NCBI GenBank assembly: GCA_003024785.1 | Contig: PUQB01000948.1 | Location: 1-64,000 of the forward strand | Source: Selaginella tamariscina | Lineage: Eukaryota; Streptophyta; Lycopodiopsida; Selaginellales; Selaginellaceae | DNA length: 64,000 nucleotides | Direction of reading: 5' to 3' | In this document: positions 1 through 13,450 of the stretch, one piece after another | How the letters are laid out: the number at the start of each line of letters is the position of its first letter | How positions within the stretch are numbered: the stretch's first letter is position 1 | The notes under the pieces: generated by a model | Told to the model about the DNA's origin: nothing | What the model saw: the letters and a program-made list of their open reading frames with translations, nothing else | The model's database searches: none | Program-made: the position numbers and the translations under genes

Positions 1-46
1 TACCGATAATTAATTTGCTTAAGTTCTGTGTGTTGTTTCTGCTTAG

Positions 47-319
47 GTTGCCTGTTGAACAGCTTACCGTCTGATGTGATGATTACCAATAGCTCTGGAA
101 TAACATTTACTTGCGATCTCAATGATAATATAGCTGCTCCATGGATGCCCATGTCCTCGAGCTCCCTCTGTTCTGGAAACAGTAAGCATCCACACACTCT
201 GCCTTTATGAACAATATATATTTGTATATGGTTTATTACATCTATCGTTTGACACTTCACATGTATCCATCAAATGTGCTGCATATCCATAAACTCGTGT
301 TGTACACACGTATATGCTT

Positions 320-353
<34 letters not shown>

Positions 354-582
354 TGTATGTATGACAACCGTTATATTAATATTGATATTATATAAGCAGG
401 ACCAATGTTTCTTTTCCAAAAATCCCACAATCTGCAGCTCCTCTCACGTCCGGTAAGTGTTGTGTGCGCACACAGATTATATATATATAATAATATATTA
501 TATTATAATGTAAGATTGTATAGTACAGTTCACTGATATATTTGATATTTGGCAGGAATTGAGCTCGATGGTCAATACGTAA
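47..582 (+). CDS. 3' end of an unidentified protein-coding gene (three last exons)
   Basis: Three exons can be joined by GT-AG introns with one continuous frame: 47-181, 400-452 and 556-582, ending in TAA at 580-582. Introns begin GTAAGC and GTAAGT and end in AG. The first visible exon encodes a segment with the motif SGITFTCDLNDNIAAPW; the last residues read LSRPELSSMVNT. I do not recognise the family. The gene starts upstream of the window, so only about 70 C-terminal residues are visible. The first intron contains a TC/CA microsatellite. The joined frame staying open across two introns is the main support; a different reading through the middle exon is possible. Confidence 0.45.
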
Positions 583-905
583 TCTCACTGAAGGCTGTGA
601 TTTTCCAGATTATAACAGTAATATTGTTAACGATTCAGGTGTGATTATATTGACAATTTTTGAGGAGCTTCAGGTAGCTAATTAATCTTTTATATTGTAG
701 GTAAGTATATTAGTTTTGTACTACAGTCGTAGCTTTGGTAATGTAATTCATTTATTCTTGATTTATTCTACCAAGATGTATTTAGCATGATTTGCCACGC
801 AATACACACATACACATATATGTGCATATACGTGACGTACGCTGTATACAAAGATGCATCTGTATTTATTTAATATACGTAACTGCTCTATACATGACTG
901 TGAAG

Positions 906-939
<34 letters not shown>

Positions 940-1122
940 CTCATTCATAGGTGCATAAGTTATACACACACACACCTGTGCATATCTGCTGTGCGTATAC
1001 ATTACATTCTTGAGGCGATGACTGGGACAACACGTCAGCACCAAGCGTTGGCATCTGAGGTGGCGCGTTCGGCCGGCATTAGAACCCGCTGAAGAAAACC
1101 CTAGAACACGAACAAGAAGAAG
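583..1122. other. Intergenic spacer with TC/CA microsatellite
   Basis: No gene seen. It holds the 3' flank of the upstream gene, a TC tract followed by CA near 907-940, and the presumed promoter and 5' UTR of the CFAP144-like gene. The stretch just before 1123 is GAAGAAAACCC and AACAAGAAGAAG, a typical purine-rich plant leader. Confidence 0.5.
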
Positions 1123-1577
1123 ATGTCCGCAGAAGGAGCAGTGGTTGTGGAGAGGCCCAAGTCGTCAGCATCATCAAAAGGCAAGAAGAAGAAGAAAGAG
1201 CATGTGTTCCAGAGGTTCCCCACAAATAAAGACGAGGTTGCACAGAATGCCGTCTGGAGAGAATTCTGTGAGAAGTTGGATGCCAATGAAGTCGCCGTCA
1301 CAGATTTCACCATCAATCCCCTCACAAGTAAGCGTGTGTGCGTGTGCGTGTGGCTGTAATAATCAATACACACATACTTTGTTGCACACAAGAACATATG
1401 TAGACTATATTGAGTATATATTACAAACACACATTTATACGCAGGGATGATGTCTTATGTACTTGCTTCTTTTCACACACACACGTAAGATGTTACAGAG
1501 ATGTAACATATACAATGGTTTTATGCATATACCATGGATGTAAAACTGACGAAGTTAATTGGACATTGTATTTACTA

Positions 1578-1635
<58 letters not shown>

Positions 1636-2266
1636 TGTTTGTAATATATATGCATTTATACGGGTCTGTGTACATGTGTCACAATTGTGTGTTTTTTGAT
1701 GTGTGTATGCAGCGGTACCGATAACGGAGAAGCCCACTCGAGTTGTACCATCTGTGAGAGGTACTTCCTGGGTTGCGTTGTTTGGAATATGCTCTTTGAC
1801 TGGCTAGTTACAGCTTAATGTTGTGATCAGTGTCCAAAGATGAGTTTAAGGAAGCAAAGCAACTCCTCGAAGACCTCTACCCAATCAAGAACCTGGACGT
1901 TGTACCTCCTGACAAATACCAAGTCCCACTCACAGCTGCACAAGAATATGGCTGGGCCAGTAAATCACTGGTACTCTCTCTCTCTCTCTCTCTCTCTCTT
2001 CTTACAGGGTTATGTGCACACAACAGGTGAAGCCTCTTAAGATGTTTCAGTTTCCGAGACACAGTTGTGAGATCACTCAGTTTGCAGCTGCATATCTGGA
2101 GGCCATGCACACCACGCCGTTTTCTAAGAAAGGCTTTGTGCCCCGTTATATTCTTAAACAGCAGGCTGCACTTGAGGCCCAGAAACAAGCCGAGGCTGCC
2201 GCCTCCTCCTCCTCTGCTCCTCCTACCGATGCCACATCCCCACCTGCACCACCGCCTGCTTCGTAA
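1123..2266 (+). CDS. CFAP144: CFAP144/FAM183-like ciliary protein
   Basis: Four exons (1123-1327, 1713-1760, 1831-1970, 2027-2266) join in frame to about 210 residues. After a lysine-rich N-terminus come WREFCEKLDANE, INPLT followed by TEKP, then KYQVPLTAAQEYGW, and ITQFAAAYLEAMHTTPF. The order NPL...KP, K(Y)..P.T..QE.GW and a C-terminal F/Y-rich helix matches the FAM183 family, a microtubule inner protein of motile cilia. The C-terminus is an Ala/Ser/Pro tail. The third intron is only 56 bp and is almost entirely a TC tract. In a plant, expression would be expected in spermatogenous cells. The match is from memory of the family pattern, so an unrelated protein with a similar core is possible. 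Confidence 0.7.
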
Positions 2267-2288
2267 ACATAACAAGGTACTGTGTGTC

Positions 2289-2326
<38 letters not shown>

Positions 2327-2765
2327 GACGGGTTATATATATATATATATATTATATATATCACTGTCAAACACGGGTGGTTATTTGGTCCTGGTAAATT
2401 CAAAAAATGCCACGTTATCAATAAACATTACTATTGTGGCTTTTCATTGGAATGGTTAATTGAATTAAAAATTAAATTATCAGTGATTAATTTTATTTAA
2501 CCGTGGTTAATGGGTTTTTTCACGCATGTGTTATTTGATGTTTCTGAATAAGTTAATAATAAGTTTAAGATTGTAATTAACTTATGAATATATAATATTT
2601 ATTTGTTTTTGGTATTTCTAGGTGGTTGAGCTTATTGAGAAGCAGCTTGTGCTACGGCTATTGAAGATAAATTGCAAGGTGTGCGGACGTGCATTGGAAT
2701 ACTCATTAGAGCCGGCATAGAAATATGGCGATTTCGCTTGAATAAAGGTTAAGTTGCACGAAAAT
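2267..2765 (+). other. CFAP144-like 3' UTR with an intron and poly(A) signal
   Basis: A donor (AACAAG then GTACTG) lies 10 bases after the TAA stop, at 2277. An acceptor (TATTTCTAG) ends at 2621. The UTR exon 2622 onward carries AATAAA at 2741-2746. The intron starts with a GT/GA compound microsatellite. The exon junction is too close to the stop to trigger nonsense-mediated decay under the usual 50-55 nt rule. Confidence 0.45.
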
Positions 2766-3185
2766 CTAAGTACTAACACACACACATTTTATTTATTGTA
2801 AGTCTTTGTGTGTACACTAATTTAAACTTGTATATAAACGTACATAGCACATCACACCTTTATATACAAAACAAAACGTATATATATTTTCCAAAGTATC
2901 TCCAATTGAGATCCATGGTGCACTTGATATATAGCTTTAAATACATTCACATTTACATGAATACCTCATCATATCTTATACTTTTTGTATTACACACGTG
3001 CACACACACACACACGTTACCAAAAGTGTAACGTTATCATAGCTAAGAATTATCGATGTCTCATTAAGTTACCAGTTAAGTGTACTTTCTATGGTGTGTT
3101 ATCGCTTATATTTGTAACTTCCTTGTCCTTTGAATGTTCCATACACTCTTGTAATATCTGCACATCTGCATACATAAAACATATC

Positions 3186-3248
<63 letters not shown>

Positions 3249-3696
3249 GAAACAAGAAAAAACCTAATAATAATCAATAAGTTAAATATATATTTGTTAC
3301 CATTTTATGCATAGCAGCAGTATAACCGGTTGTTTGGCTACCACTGTAAATGCCATGCAGGCGCCACATAAGTGTCATATAAATATTAAATTTTAAATAT
3401 AATTAACAAGTGAAAAGCCAAACTGTTAATACAATAAATAATTTATTAAAATTTAATTAGTTAAGATAATTAACCGGGCCGCTAGTGAAAAGTGGGCCTA
3501 ATAATCAAATTGTATAACTTAACCAAGTATACGGTTTGATTATGTTTACATACTTATATATTCAGCTGTATGTATATGGCACATAGACGTATACATATCG
3601 TCACTTGATCTTATCTAGATAACCACGAGAAAGTTGTTATTAAGAACAACACACGCAATAAGAAATGAATTATTGAGTTCTGGTTATGGTTTAAAA
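2766..3696. repeat. AT-rich spacer with CA and TA microsatellites
   Basis: No gene seen between the two convergent genes. The clearest elements are a pure CA run near 3187-3217 continuing into TA to about 3240. The rest is AT-rich sequence without codon structure. Confidence 0.6.
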
Positions 3697-5778
<2,082 letters not shown>

Positions 5779-7548
5779 TATCACTTAACCTAGAAACCCT
5801 AATTCCAATTATATTAAGCACCACATCATTTTATAATAATTATCACTGTAGTTTTTTACTTACTGATTAATTGAATTTTTTAAACATAGTATATTATATG
5901 AAAAACATAAAATATCACACCAGTGATTGATTATAATGCATAGTATACACGTATATGTTCATGTGTATATACACAGAGACGTATATTCTTATAGACGAGG
6001 ATATAAATGATTTTAAATAATACCTTTGTGCGGAAAACATCTTACACCGTGGTAAAGTTATAGAGATCGTGGCCACCATGTTATTCCTGAAATATTCCAT
6101 TTTATAAAGTAAAATATATTATATTTGACATTATAAAATATGCAGATATATCACACACACAAATTTATATAGATTTTGTATGGGCTCACATGTATACTAT
6201 ACACACATATATATATATGGAAAACATCTTACACCGTTATAGAGACGTGGCCACCATGTTATTCCTGAAATATTCCATCTTATAATGTAAAATATATTAT
6301 ATTTGACATTTGCAAATATATCACACACACAAGCCTATATAGATTTTGTATGGACTCACATGTATAATATAAATATAAATATATAATATATATAATTACG
6401 GGTCAAATATGGCGGTGCCCTAAGATGAAATATGCATAATATACACGTGGGCAGGACAATATATGTGCATGTGATATATATATACACACACATGCAATAA
6501 ACGTGGGCAGGACAATACGTGTGTGCATGTGATATACACACACATTAGAGATTAATTATGAATTTTTAATTTAAAAAAATTGATTATACACACACATACA
6601 CAGAATTAGGGAACCGCCATATTTGGGCGGCGCCCCAAATTAACGAATAATTAGAGGGGCGGGATTATGCATTCTAGCCATAATTATTTTCATTCAAATA
6701 ATATTTATAAATTAAAAACCCTACATAGATATACATATCTTATTTAAGAGTGTATATACAATGTATATAAATTTGTAAGAGATCTATGAAATTTCATAAA
6801 TCTCTTGCGAATTTATAAACATAAATTTATGAATTTTATATTATTTACATACTTGAAATGTGTGTACGCGTGAGAGGACTCCATAGATTCTTACTCCTTC
6901 GTAAATATAGATTTAAACTTTTCTAACCTAATTTATCCCCGACGCCTGGTTCTTTGGGTGCCACGTAGGTGCAAGGTAAATGCCACGTAAATTATAAATT
7001 TTAAATAACTAATAAATAGGAAAATCAATTATTAATAATTTATTACAATTTAATTAGATAACGACCGCTACTGGAAGGTGGTTGTAAGGTGATTGTTTTT
7101 TTTTTTTTCTTTTTTTGAAAAAAATCTTAGCCACGTGGCGTGCAAAATAAAGCAATGGTCAGGAAGTTATTTGCTTGGCATATGCCATTATTCCGCTCGT
7201 GCCTGACGCCGTCAAGCCCTTTTATTTGACGGTCACGCGATTGAATACAGGGTTAGGTCTCTTCGATGTTTGTTGAATTGATCCTCGTGCGGCTGCTCCC
7301 GCACACCGAGTAGCAAGGCGCTGGCGGATTCTGCAGGTCTGTGTGCCCTAGGTTTATATGCTGAATTTCAAGGCGCCCAGGTTTGTATGCTGAATTTCAA
7401 GACGCTGGTCGATTCTAGAAGTTTTTAGGCAGAATTTGATCTAGATTAGTGAAGGCGCCATTCGATTCTACGTAGATTGGTGTGTTAAGTGTTGTAACGT
7501 GAGCTCTGTAGGCACATTCATGTTCATAGGCTGATTCTTTAGTTATTT
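5779..7548. repeat. Spacer with direct duplications upstream of agmatine deiminase
   Basis: A roughly 180-bp segment is tandemly duplicated: about 6027-6205 and 6218-6365 share AAAACATCTTACACCG, TGGCCACCATGTTATTCCTG and ATATAGATTTTGTATGG. A second short tandem duplication near 6448-6545 repeats CGTGGGCAGGACAATA. The rest is AT-rich, with a poly(T) run near 7100. From about 7200 GC rises into the 5' UTR of the next gene. No gene recognised. Confidence 0.6.
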
Positions 7549-7648
7549 AATGCTGAATTTCTCATCTTGGGCTGTTGATCGAGCAGCCCTAATCCGGGTT
7601 TTGGGGAGTTCTTGCTCCTTGCAGTCTTTTTGGCTGGTTTTTTGCTCA

Positions 7649-9773
7649 ATGGCCGGGATTTCAACACGGTTATACGGGCCTCTGGCGGCAGTAGCTGCTG
7701 CGTTAGCCACTGCAGTCTCTTCAGCCGACATTTCATCACCATCTTATGAGAAAATGCACTTGGGTTCTGCTCCGTATCTATTATATGCGGCTCACCCTTC
7801 AATGCCTGTACCACCTTTGGAAGACATGACGAATGTGAAGAGTTCTAGTTCGAACTGTTCACCTTCTGGTTCTTCTCAGAAGCAAGTAGTATGGACAGTG
7901 AACAGCTTTCTCTCGGAGTCTCTCAGGTCCCATGTCCCCCGACCGGATCACTTACTGTATGTTCCAACGTTGTCGGACTGTCCCTCTGCAAACTTGTCCG
8001 AGAGCTTATTTTGTCGTGTATACAATCCCAACTTCGGACTCTTACCGATTCCATCTCGGTGTCAGTCGATATTCTCATCATCTTTTCCGGCATCCGAGTA
8101 CGGTAGAAGTCCGTCTAAAACACACAAGCCGCCGGAGAACAACAGAGAAGTTACCGTGGTTTTGCTTGGGTGGTTAGGGGCAAAACAGAATCATTTGAAG
8201 AAATATGCAGACTGGTACACGGAGCGTGGGATAAATGCCGTTACCTTTGTGATTCCCATGAGAGATATGATCAGTTTCAAGGCAGGTAAGGTAAATTGTC
8301 AATATTGTTCTATATATCTAGCGTGGGTGTGGGTATGTGTGAGAGAGTGAGAGAGGGAGGGGGGAGGGGGAGTGTAGGAGTGTACATAGTATATGTTCAT
8401 TACTTATTTGATAATATATAGGTGATAAAGCGGAGCAGCAGATAGATCAGTTAGCGAGTCATCTATTGGCATGGATGAATGACCAGGAAGATGGCAAGGA
8501 AAAGCATCTTTTCTTTCATACATTTAGCAACACTGGATGGCTAACGTAATATCTTGTGTTTTTTTTGGTGATTTGATTAATGACATTTTTATATGTTGCA
8601 GATATGGTGTGCTGCTGGAGAGGTTGCTTTACAAGGATAATAAACTGCTTGACAAAGTTAAAGGGTGTGTTGTGGATTCTGCTCCAGTTGCTGAATCCGA
8701 TCCTCAAGTAAGACTTTGTGTGTGTGTGCGTGTGTTTGTGTGTGAGAGAGAGAGAGAGAAAGAGTCAAGTAGTGCTATATACTAATGTATCCAATTTGTC
8801 ATAAGTTTAGACATACTTGTAGTAGAGTTGTAGAGTTACACGTCTATATGTATACTATATGAATGTAATTTGTGTACCATATAGGTTTGGGCATCCGGAT
8901 TTTCAGCAGCATTCTTGAAAAAGAAGAGTGTTGCTACACGCAAGGTTGAGATGTCGGATATTTTCAAGGATAGTAACGCAGACGAGTTGATAGAGACGCA
9001 GTTGCAGGCAGATGTCACCGAGCAGGCACTCCTTACCATGCTAGAGAAATTCTTTGCTGTCTTCCTACGGCTTCCTTACGTACAAAAGTAAGTTCTCACT
9101 TGTGTGTGTGCCTCTTATATATATACAGTATATACCAACTGAAAGGCATATATTTTAAAGATTAATTTGTATTCGTAAATATGGATTATACATGCATCAT
9201 AATGCAGTCATTCATTATACATGTAATATATAATACTGTATGAACAGGCATTCTGTATGTGTCTATATATATCTGTATCCAGGTTATAGTGTAGCATGTG
9301 TACAGGACCACTGTCACGTCATATCATATTCGTGCTGGACATTCACGTGCTATTATATTGCATTCCATTCACATGGAAAGAGAGATGTTGATATTGTATG
9401 TTTCACAGGTTGTGTGTATGATATATATACAAACTTATTACGTATATACGATATGTATAAGTACGTAGTGTATGCATAAGTTAATGACGTGTTTAACAGG
9501 AGGTTATCGGATATAGTTAGCATTCTTTCAAGCGAGCAGCCAAAATGTCCGCAGTTGTACATCTACAGTAGCGCAGACAAGGTGATACCAGCCAAGTCTG
9601 TGGAGTCATTCATAGAAGAGCAAAGGAAATTAGGGCGGACAGTGAAATCGGTCAACCTCCTGTGGTCGCCCCACGTGGACCACTTCAGGAGCTTCCCGGA
9701 CGTTTATGGTTCTCAGGTTAACAATTTTATTCACGAGTGCCTCACGCAGTTGTCACCACGTAAGTGTGCGTGA
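7649..9773 (+). CDS. TMEM53/DUF829-like alpha/beta hydrolase
   Basis: Five exons (7649-8285, 8422-about 8545, about 8602-8708, about 8885-9087, 9501-9773) join in frame to about 450 residues. Key motifs are [28 protein letters not shown] around the presumed nucleophile serine, [15 protein letters not shown] with the acid, and [11 protein letters not shown] with the histidine. This matches the DUF829 (TMEM53-like) fold; the plant substrate is unknown. An in-frame ATG at 7550 would add 33 residues. The Ala-rich N-terminus ([15 protein letters not shown]) could be an organelle-targeting peptide or a membrane segment. The stop TGA is at 9771-9773. Introns carry TG/GA repeats near their 5' ends. 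It looks intact. Confidence 0.9.
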
Positions 9774-10430
9774 GTGTGTATACATTTCATACAATTTTGT
9801 TCAATAAAAGAATATAGGATTAATTTGTATTTATGATTATGGAAAATCTCAAAATTATATTTTCCCGGGTTAAAACTCTCTCCCAATATAACTGTTATGT
9901 GTATATACATATGCATGACTTCTGCATGTTGTAAATATTTAAGTATTATTAAATAAGTAATAATATATGCTCAAACAAAATAAAAAGTGAAAAAATAAAT
10001 CTTTTATTAATTTGTTTTTAAATTTATTATTAAAATTCTTAATTTTTTATTATTAAACTCTTCAATTTTTAATTTGTAAAATCTATATTTAAATTTTGAG
10101 TGTGTAAGTACGGGCATTTTGATAATCGTCAGATTAATTTCAATTTGGTATATGTATATTATTATGGTTAGAAAATGAGAACGATATGAAAGACTCATTA
10201 AATACAGCTTCAGGTGAATCTCTTGTGATATTAATGGTCTGACACTGGGGATAATATTGCATCTCAGAATACTCAATTCCTACGTTGTAAATCCTTGAGA
10301 ATCACATCTTAGAGTACTCTTGATTCCTACTTTGTATAAATTCTTGAGAATGGCATCTCAAAGTACTTAATTCTTGAGAATCACATTGGACATAGTTGTA
10401 ATCAGTGATGCCGGTAAAGTGTGGATCTCT
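9774..10430. other. AT-rich spacer and probable copia LTR remnant
   Basis: No gene. From about 10230 the sequence contains repeated GAGAATCACAT/AGAGTACT units just beyond a purine run (on the minus strand, TTGAGGGGGG at about 10446-10455). That fits a polypurine tract followed by a decayed 3' LTR of the minus-strand copia element to its right. Confidence 0.4.
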
Positions 10431-13400
10431 TGAGCGAACCACCCCCCTCAAGTTGAAATTCCTAACAAGGATCTCAGCTTGAAGAAAACACTTTTCTACA
10501 GTGGTTTGATGAAAATATCAGCCAATTGTGCCTTATCTGCCATTTTTATTGCAAATGAAGTGGTGGTGGATCTCTATATGCTTGCTGCATGAGTGAAGAA
10601 CCGGGTTCTTTGTCATGGTAATCATGCTATTGTTGTTGCAGCTCAGGGTGGTGGGATCGTGTTGCTGATGTCAAAGTTCAACTAACATATGCCTTAGCCA
10701 GACCATTTCTTTTGAGGCTGTTGATGTGGCTACATACTCTGCTTTGGTGCTAGAGAGTGCCACCAAGGTTTGTTTCTAGCTCAACCATGAGACAGGGGCT
10801 CCTCTTAGTAAGCAACATACTCCAGTGGTAGAGACTCTTGAATCGGCCTAGTTGGCATCGATGAACACTTGAAGTACCATGGAACCTTTGTTGTTCTTGG
10901 TGTAAAGCAAACCAAAATGAAGAGTCCCCTGTAAATACCTAAGCACTCTCTTGGCACCGTGCCAATGGTCTTGGAGAGGACCTAAGTTGAAGCGATTGAG
11001 GACTCCAATAACAAATGTAATGTCAGGTTGAGTGGTATTTGCTAGGTGGAGAAGCCTGCCAACCAGGGACCGATATAGACTTGGATTTTCAAATGCAAGC
11101 ACACCTTCAAGTACCAATTTCCTACTTGTGATCATGACGTCGGAGCAGGCTGGCAATTGGTCATATTGAAGTGTTCAAGCAGCTCCTTGATGTATTCTGG
11201 TTGGCTAAGCTTGACCACTTCTAGCAACTTCATCTTGTTCTACCTTGACATCGACAATCTTTTCCATTAGTCCCAGGTCTGAGAGTTTATACCGCTAACT
11301 CATGAGCTCCTTGAAACATTGGAGAAGGTTTTGACTGCTACCAACGAGTAAACAGTTGTCTACATGTGTTGCAACAACTAAGAAGCCTTTGGAGCTCTCC
11401 TTTTGATAGAGGTTATCGTCGGAGTTGAGCTTGGTGAAGCCGTGCTTGCAGAGAAAGTTGTCGAGACACATGTACAATTCTCTCGATGCCTACTTGAGGT
11501 CGTACACTACTTGTTGTAGCTCACATACCAATTTCTCCCCATTAGCTCCTATCTGCTCAAATCCTTTTGGTTGTGTTATGAAGATCTTCTCTTTCAGGGG
11601 AGCGTTCAAAAAGGTCGTTTTCATGTTGAGGTGGTGTATTGTGAGTCCAAACTGTGAAGCAAAGGCCATGAGAATTCGAACACTGGCAACTTTGATAGTT
11701 GGAGAAAAGGTTTCATCAAAGTGTTGTATCGACACTTGAGAGAATCTTTTGGCAACAAAGCAAGACTTGAAGCGCTTGATGCTGTTGTCTGTTCAACACC
11801 TTTTTGAAAACCCAACGACCTTCAATGACCTACTGATGTGGCTCCTCCAACAAGAGTGTGAAGGTTTGGTTGACTCGATGAGAATCACCTCGACTTCAGG
11901 TGAGCTTTGCGCCTTGTAGAAGTTGTTGGGAGTGGAAACCTTCGGCTGGGTGACCAGCAATGCCTTGGGTTTGGAACTCGAGTTGGTTTACCTGACTGAT
12001 CACGTCCGAGAAACTAAGGATCGAAAGGAAGTCCTCGTGCCATGTGATCAGCTTTTGGAGCTTGTCATATCACTAGTTATGTGTTTAGCTCTAGTGGTGC
12101 AAGGTGAGCTAGTTGTTTTAGTGCGAACGTATCAAGTTGAGCTTGTTCTTCCCTTGTGAACTCAAGATCAACTGCTGGTTTGTTTGTTGTGTACTTAGAA
12201 TTAGCGGTAGGCCTTCCTCCTTGACAAACTCATCCTCCAAGAGCCAACCAAGAATGTTAGCTTACTATGAGGTGCCAACTTACCTTCGATGTTAGGATTT
12301 TGAGGTATGAAGGCGAGGCATCTGAAGCGCCTCAGCTTGGTCACCTTCTGCCTTTCACCAATCCAAGTCTCCTCTGGAATGTGATTAGGTCAAGCAGAAT
12401 GAGGGAGAAGGTTTTGAACTTGGACTGCAGTCCGAACCGCTGTGGACTAGAGATGAAGAGGAAGACCTGATGAGTGCAAGAAGTAGTGGGCCGTGTTTAT
12501 GATGGTCTGGTGCTTACACTCTACTACATTTTGTTGCAACGTGCTCAGGCATGTGCATTGGTGGATGATCCACTCCTGAGAGCAAAAGCTCTCAAAGGCT
12601 AGCGAGGTGTACTCCCTAAATTATTGTGCAGAACCTTGAGCCTTCTCCCAGTTTGATTATGAGCTGTGCACAAATAATCCCTAAAAGCATCTAGGGCTTA
12701 ATCCTTGGAGCGAAGGAAATAGACATGGCTTTGCCGGTTATAATCGTCCATGAACATTATGAAATATCTTTTGTCGGAGTGGCTCTCGACTCTCATGGGA
12801 CCGCAAAGATCAAAGTGGATTAGCTGTAGCAGATTAAGGAGTAGGATGTGGAAGTTGGGTATTGAGAGTAGGTTTGTTTGCCAAGAAGGTAGCCATGGTA
12901 AAGTTCAAAGTCACGGAGAGGCTTTGAAGAAAAGCTATCCAGTAGTTGTAGCTTTTGTACCTTCTATAGAAGAGGAAAATGATCGTGGCCCATGCGCTCA
13001 TTCCAAAGTGCAAACAAACGCCAACCATCATGCAGTTAGCGTGTTACTCAAGGATCTCATACAAGTTCCAGTTTATGGAGATTTGTAGGACACTCTTGGT
13101 TCCATTGAGCAAGTCACATTGCCTTTGGGAGAAGAGAACGTTGAAGTCGTCGTCTGCCAATCTTGCAATTGAGAAAAGATTTTTGACAAGTCGTGGAACA
13201 TGTCATGCATTTGGAAGCTTAAAAGATTTCCATTCCCAACTTGAATAGATACATTACCTTTTTTGGCCACGTTGCCATCTTCTACTCTCACAACTCTCCC
13301 TCTTCCTAGTTCAAGCTCTTGAAATGCTCAATCTCGAATTAGGTGTTCCTCACATCTTGAATCAAGAGTTAATGGTGAACAGAAGTAAGACCAAGATTTA

Positions 13401-13450
13401 CCCCATCCAACTGCATTTGCAGTCATTCCATTTGAGATGAAGAATTTGCT
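10430..13450 (-). mobile_element. Decayed Ty1/copia retrotransposon, left copy
   Basis: Read on the minus strand, the order is protease/pre-integrase region (about 13430-13070), integrase (about 13000-12250), reverse transcriptase (about 11735-11295) and a later RT/RNase H part (about 11156-10480). Recognisable segments are QHFDETFSPTIKVASVR, LNMKTTFLNAPLKEKIF, THVDNCLLVGSS and ENPSLYRSLVGRLLHL. Many stops and frameshifts break it, so it is inactive. The polypurine tract near 10446 marks the 3' end. The same family occurs in opposite orientation at 18237-20070. Confidence 0.85.

Noticed and set aside
1410..1737. Short open frames over CA/TG tracts (also at 41662-42299, 22181-22396 and elsewhere)
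   Set aside because: Their translations are Thr-His, Val-Cys or Arg-Glu runs from dinucleotide repeats in introns and spacers.
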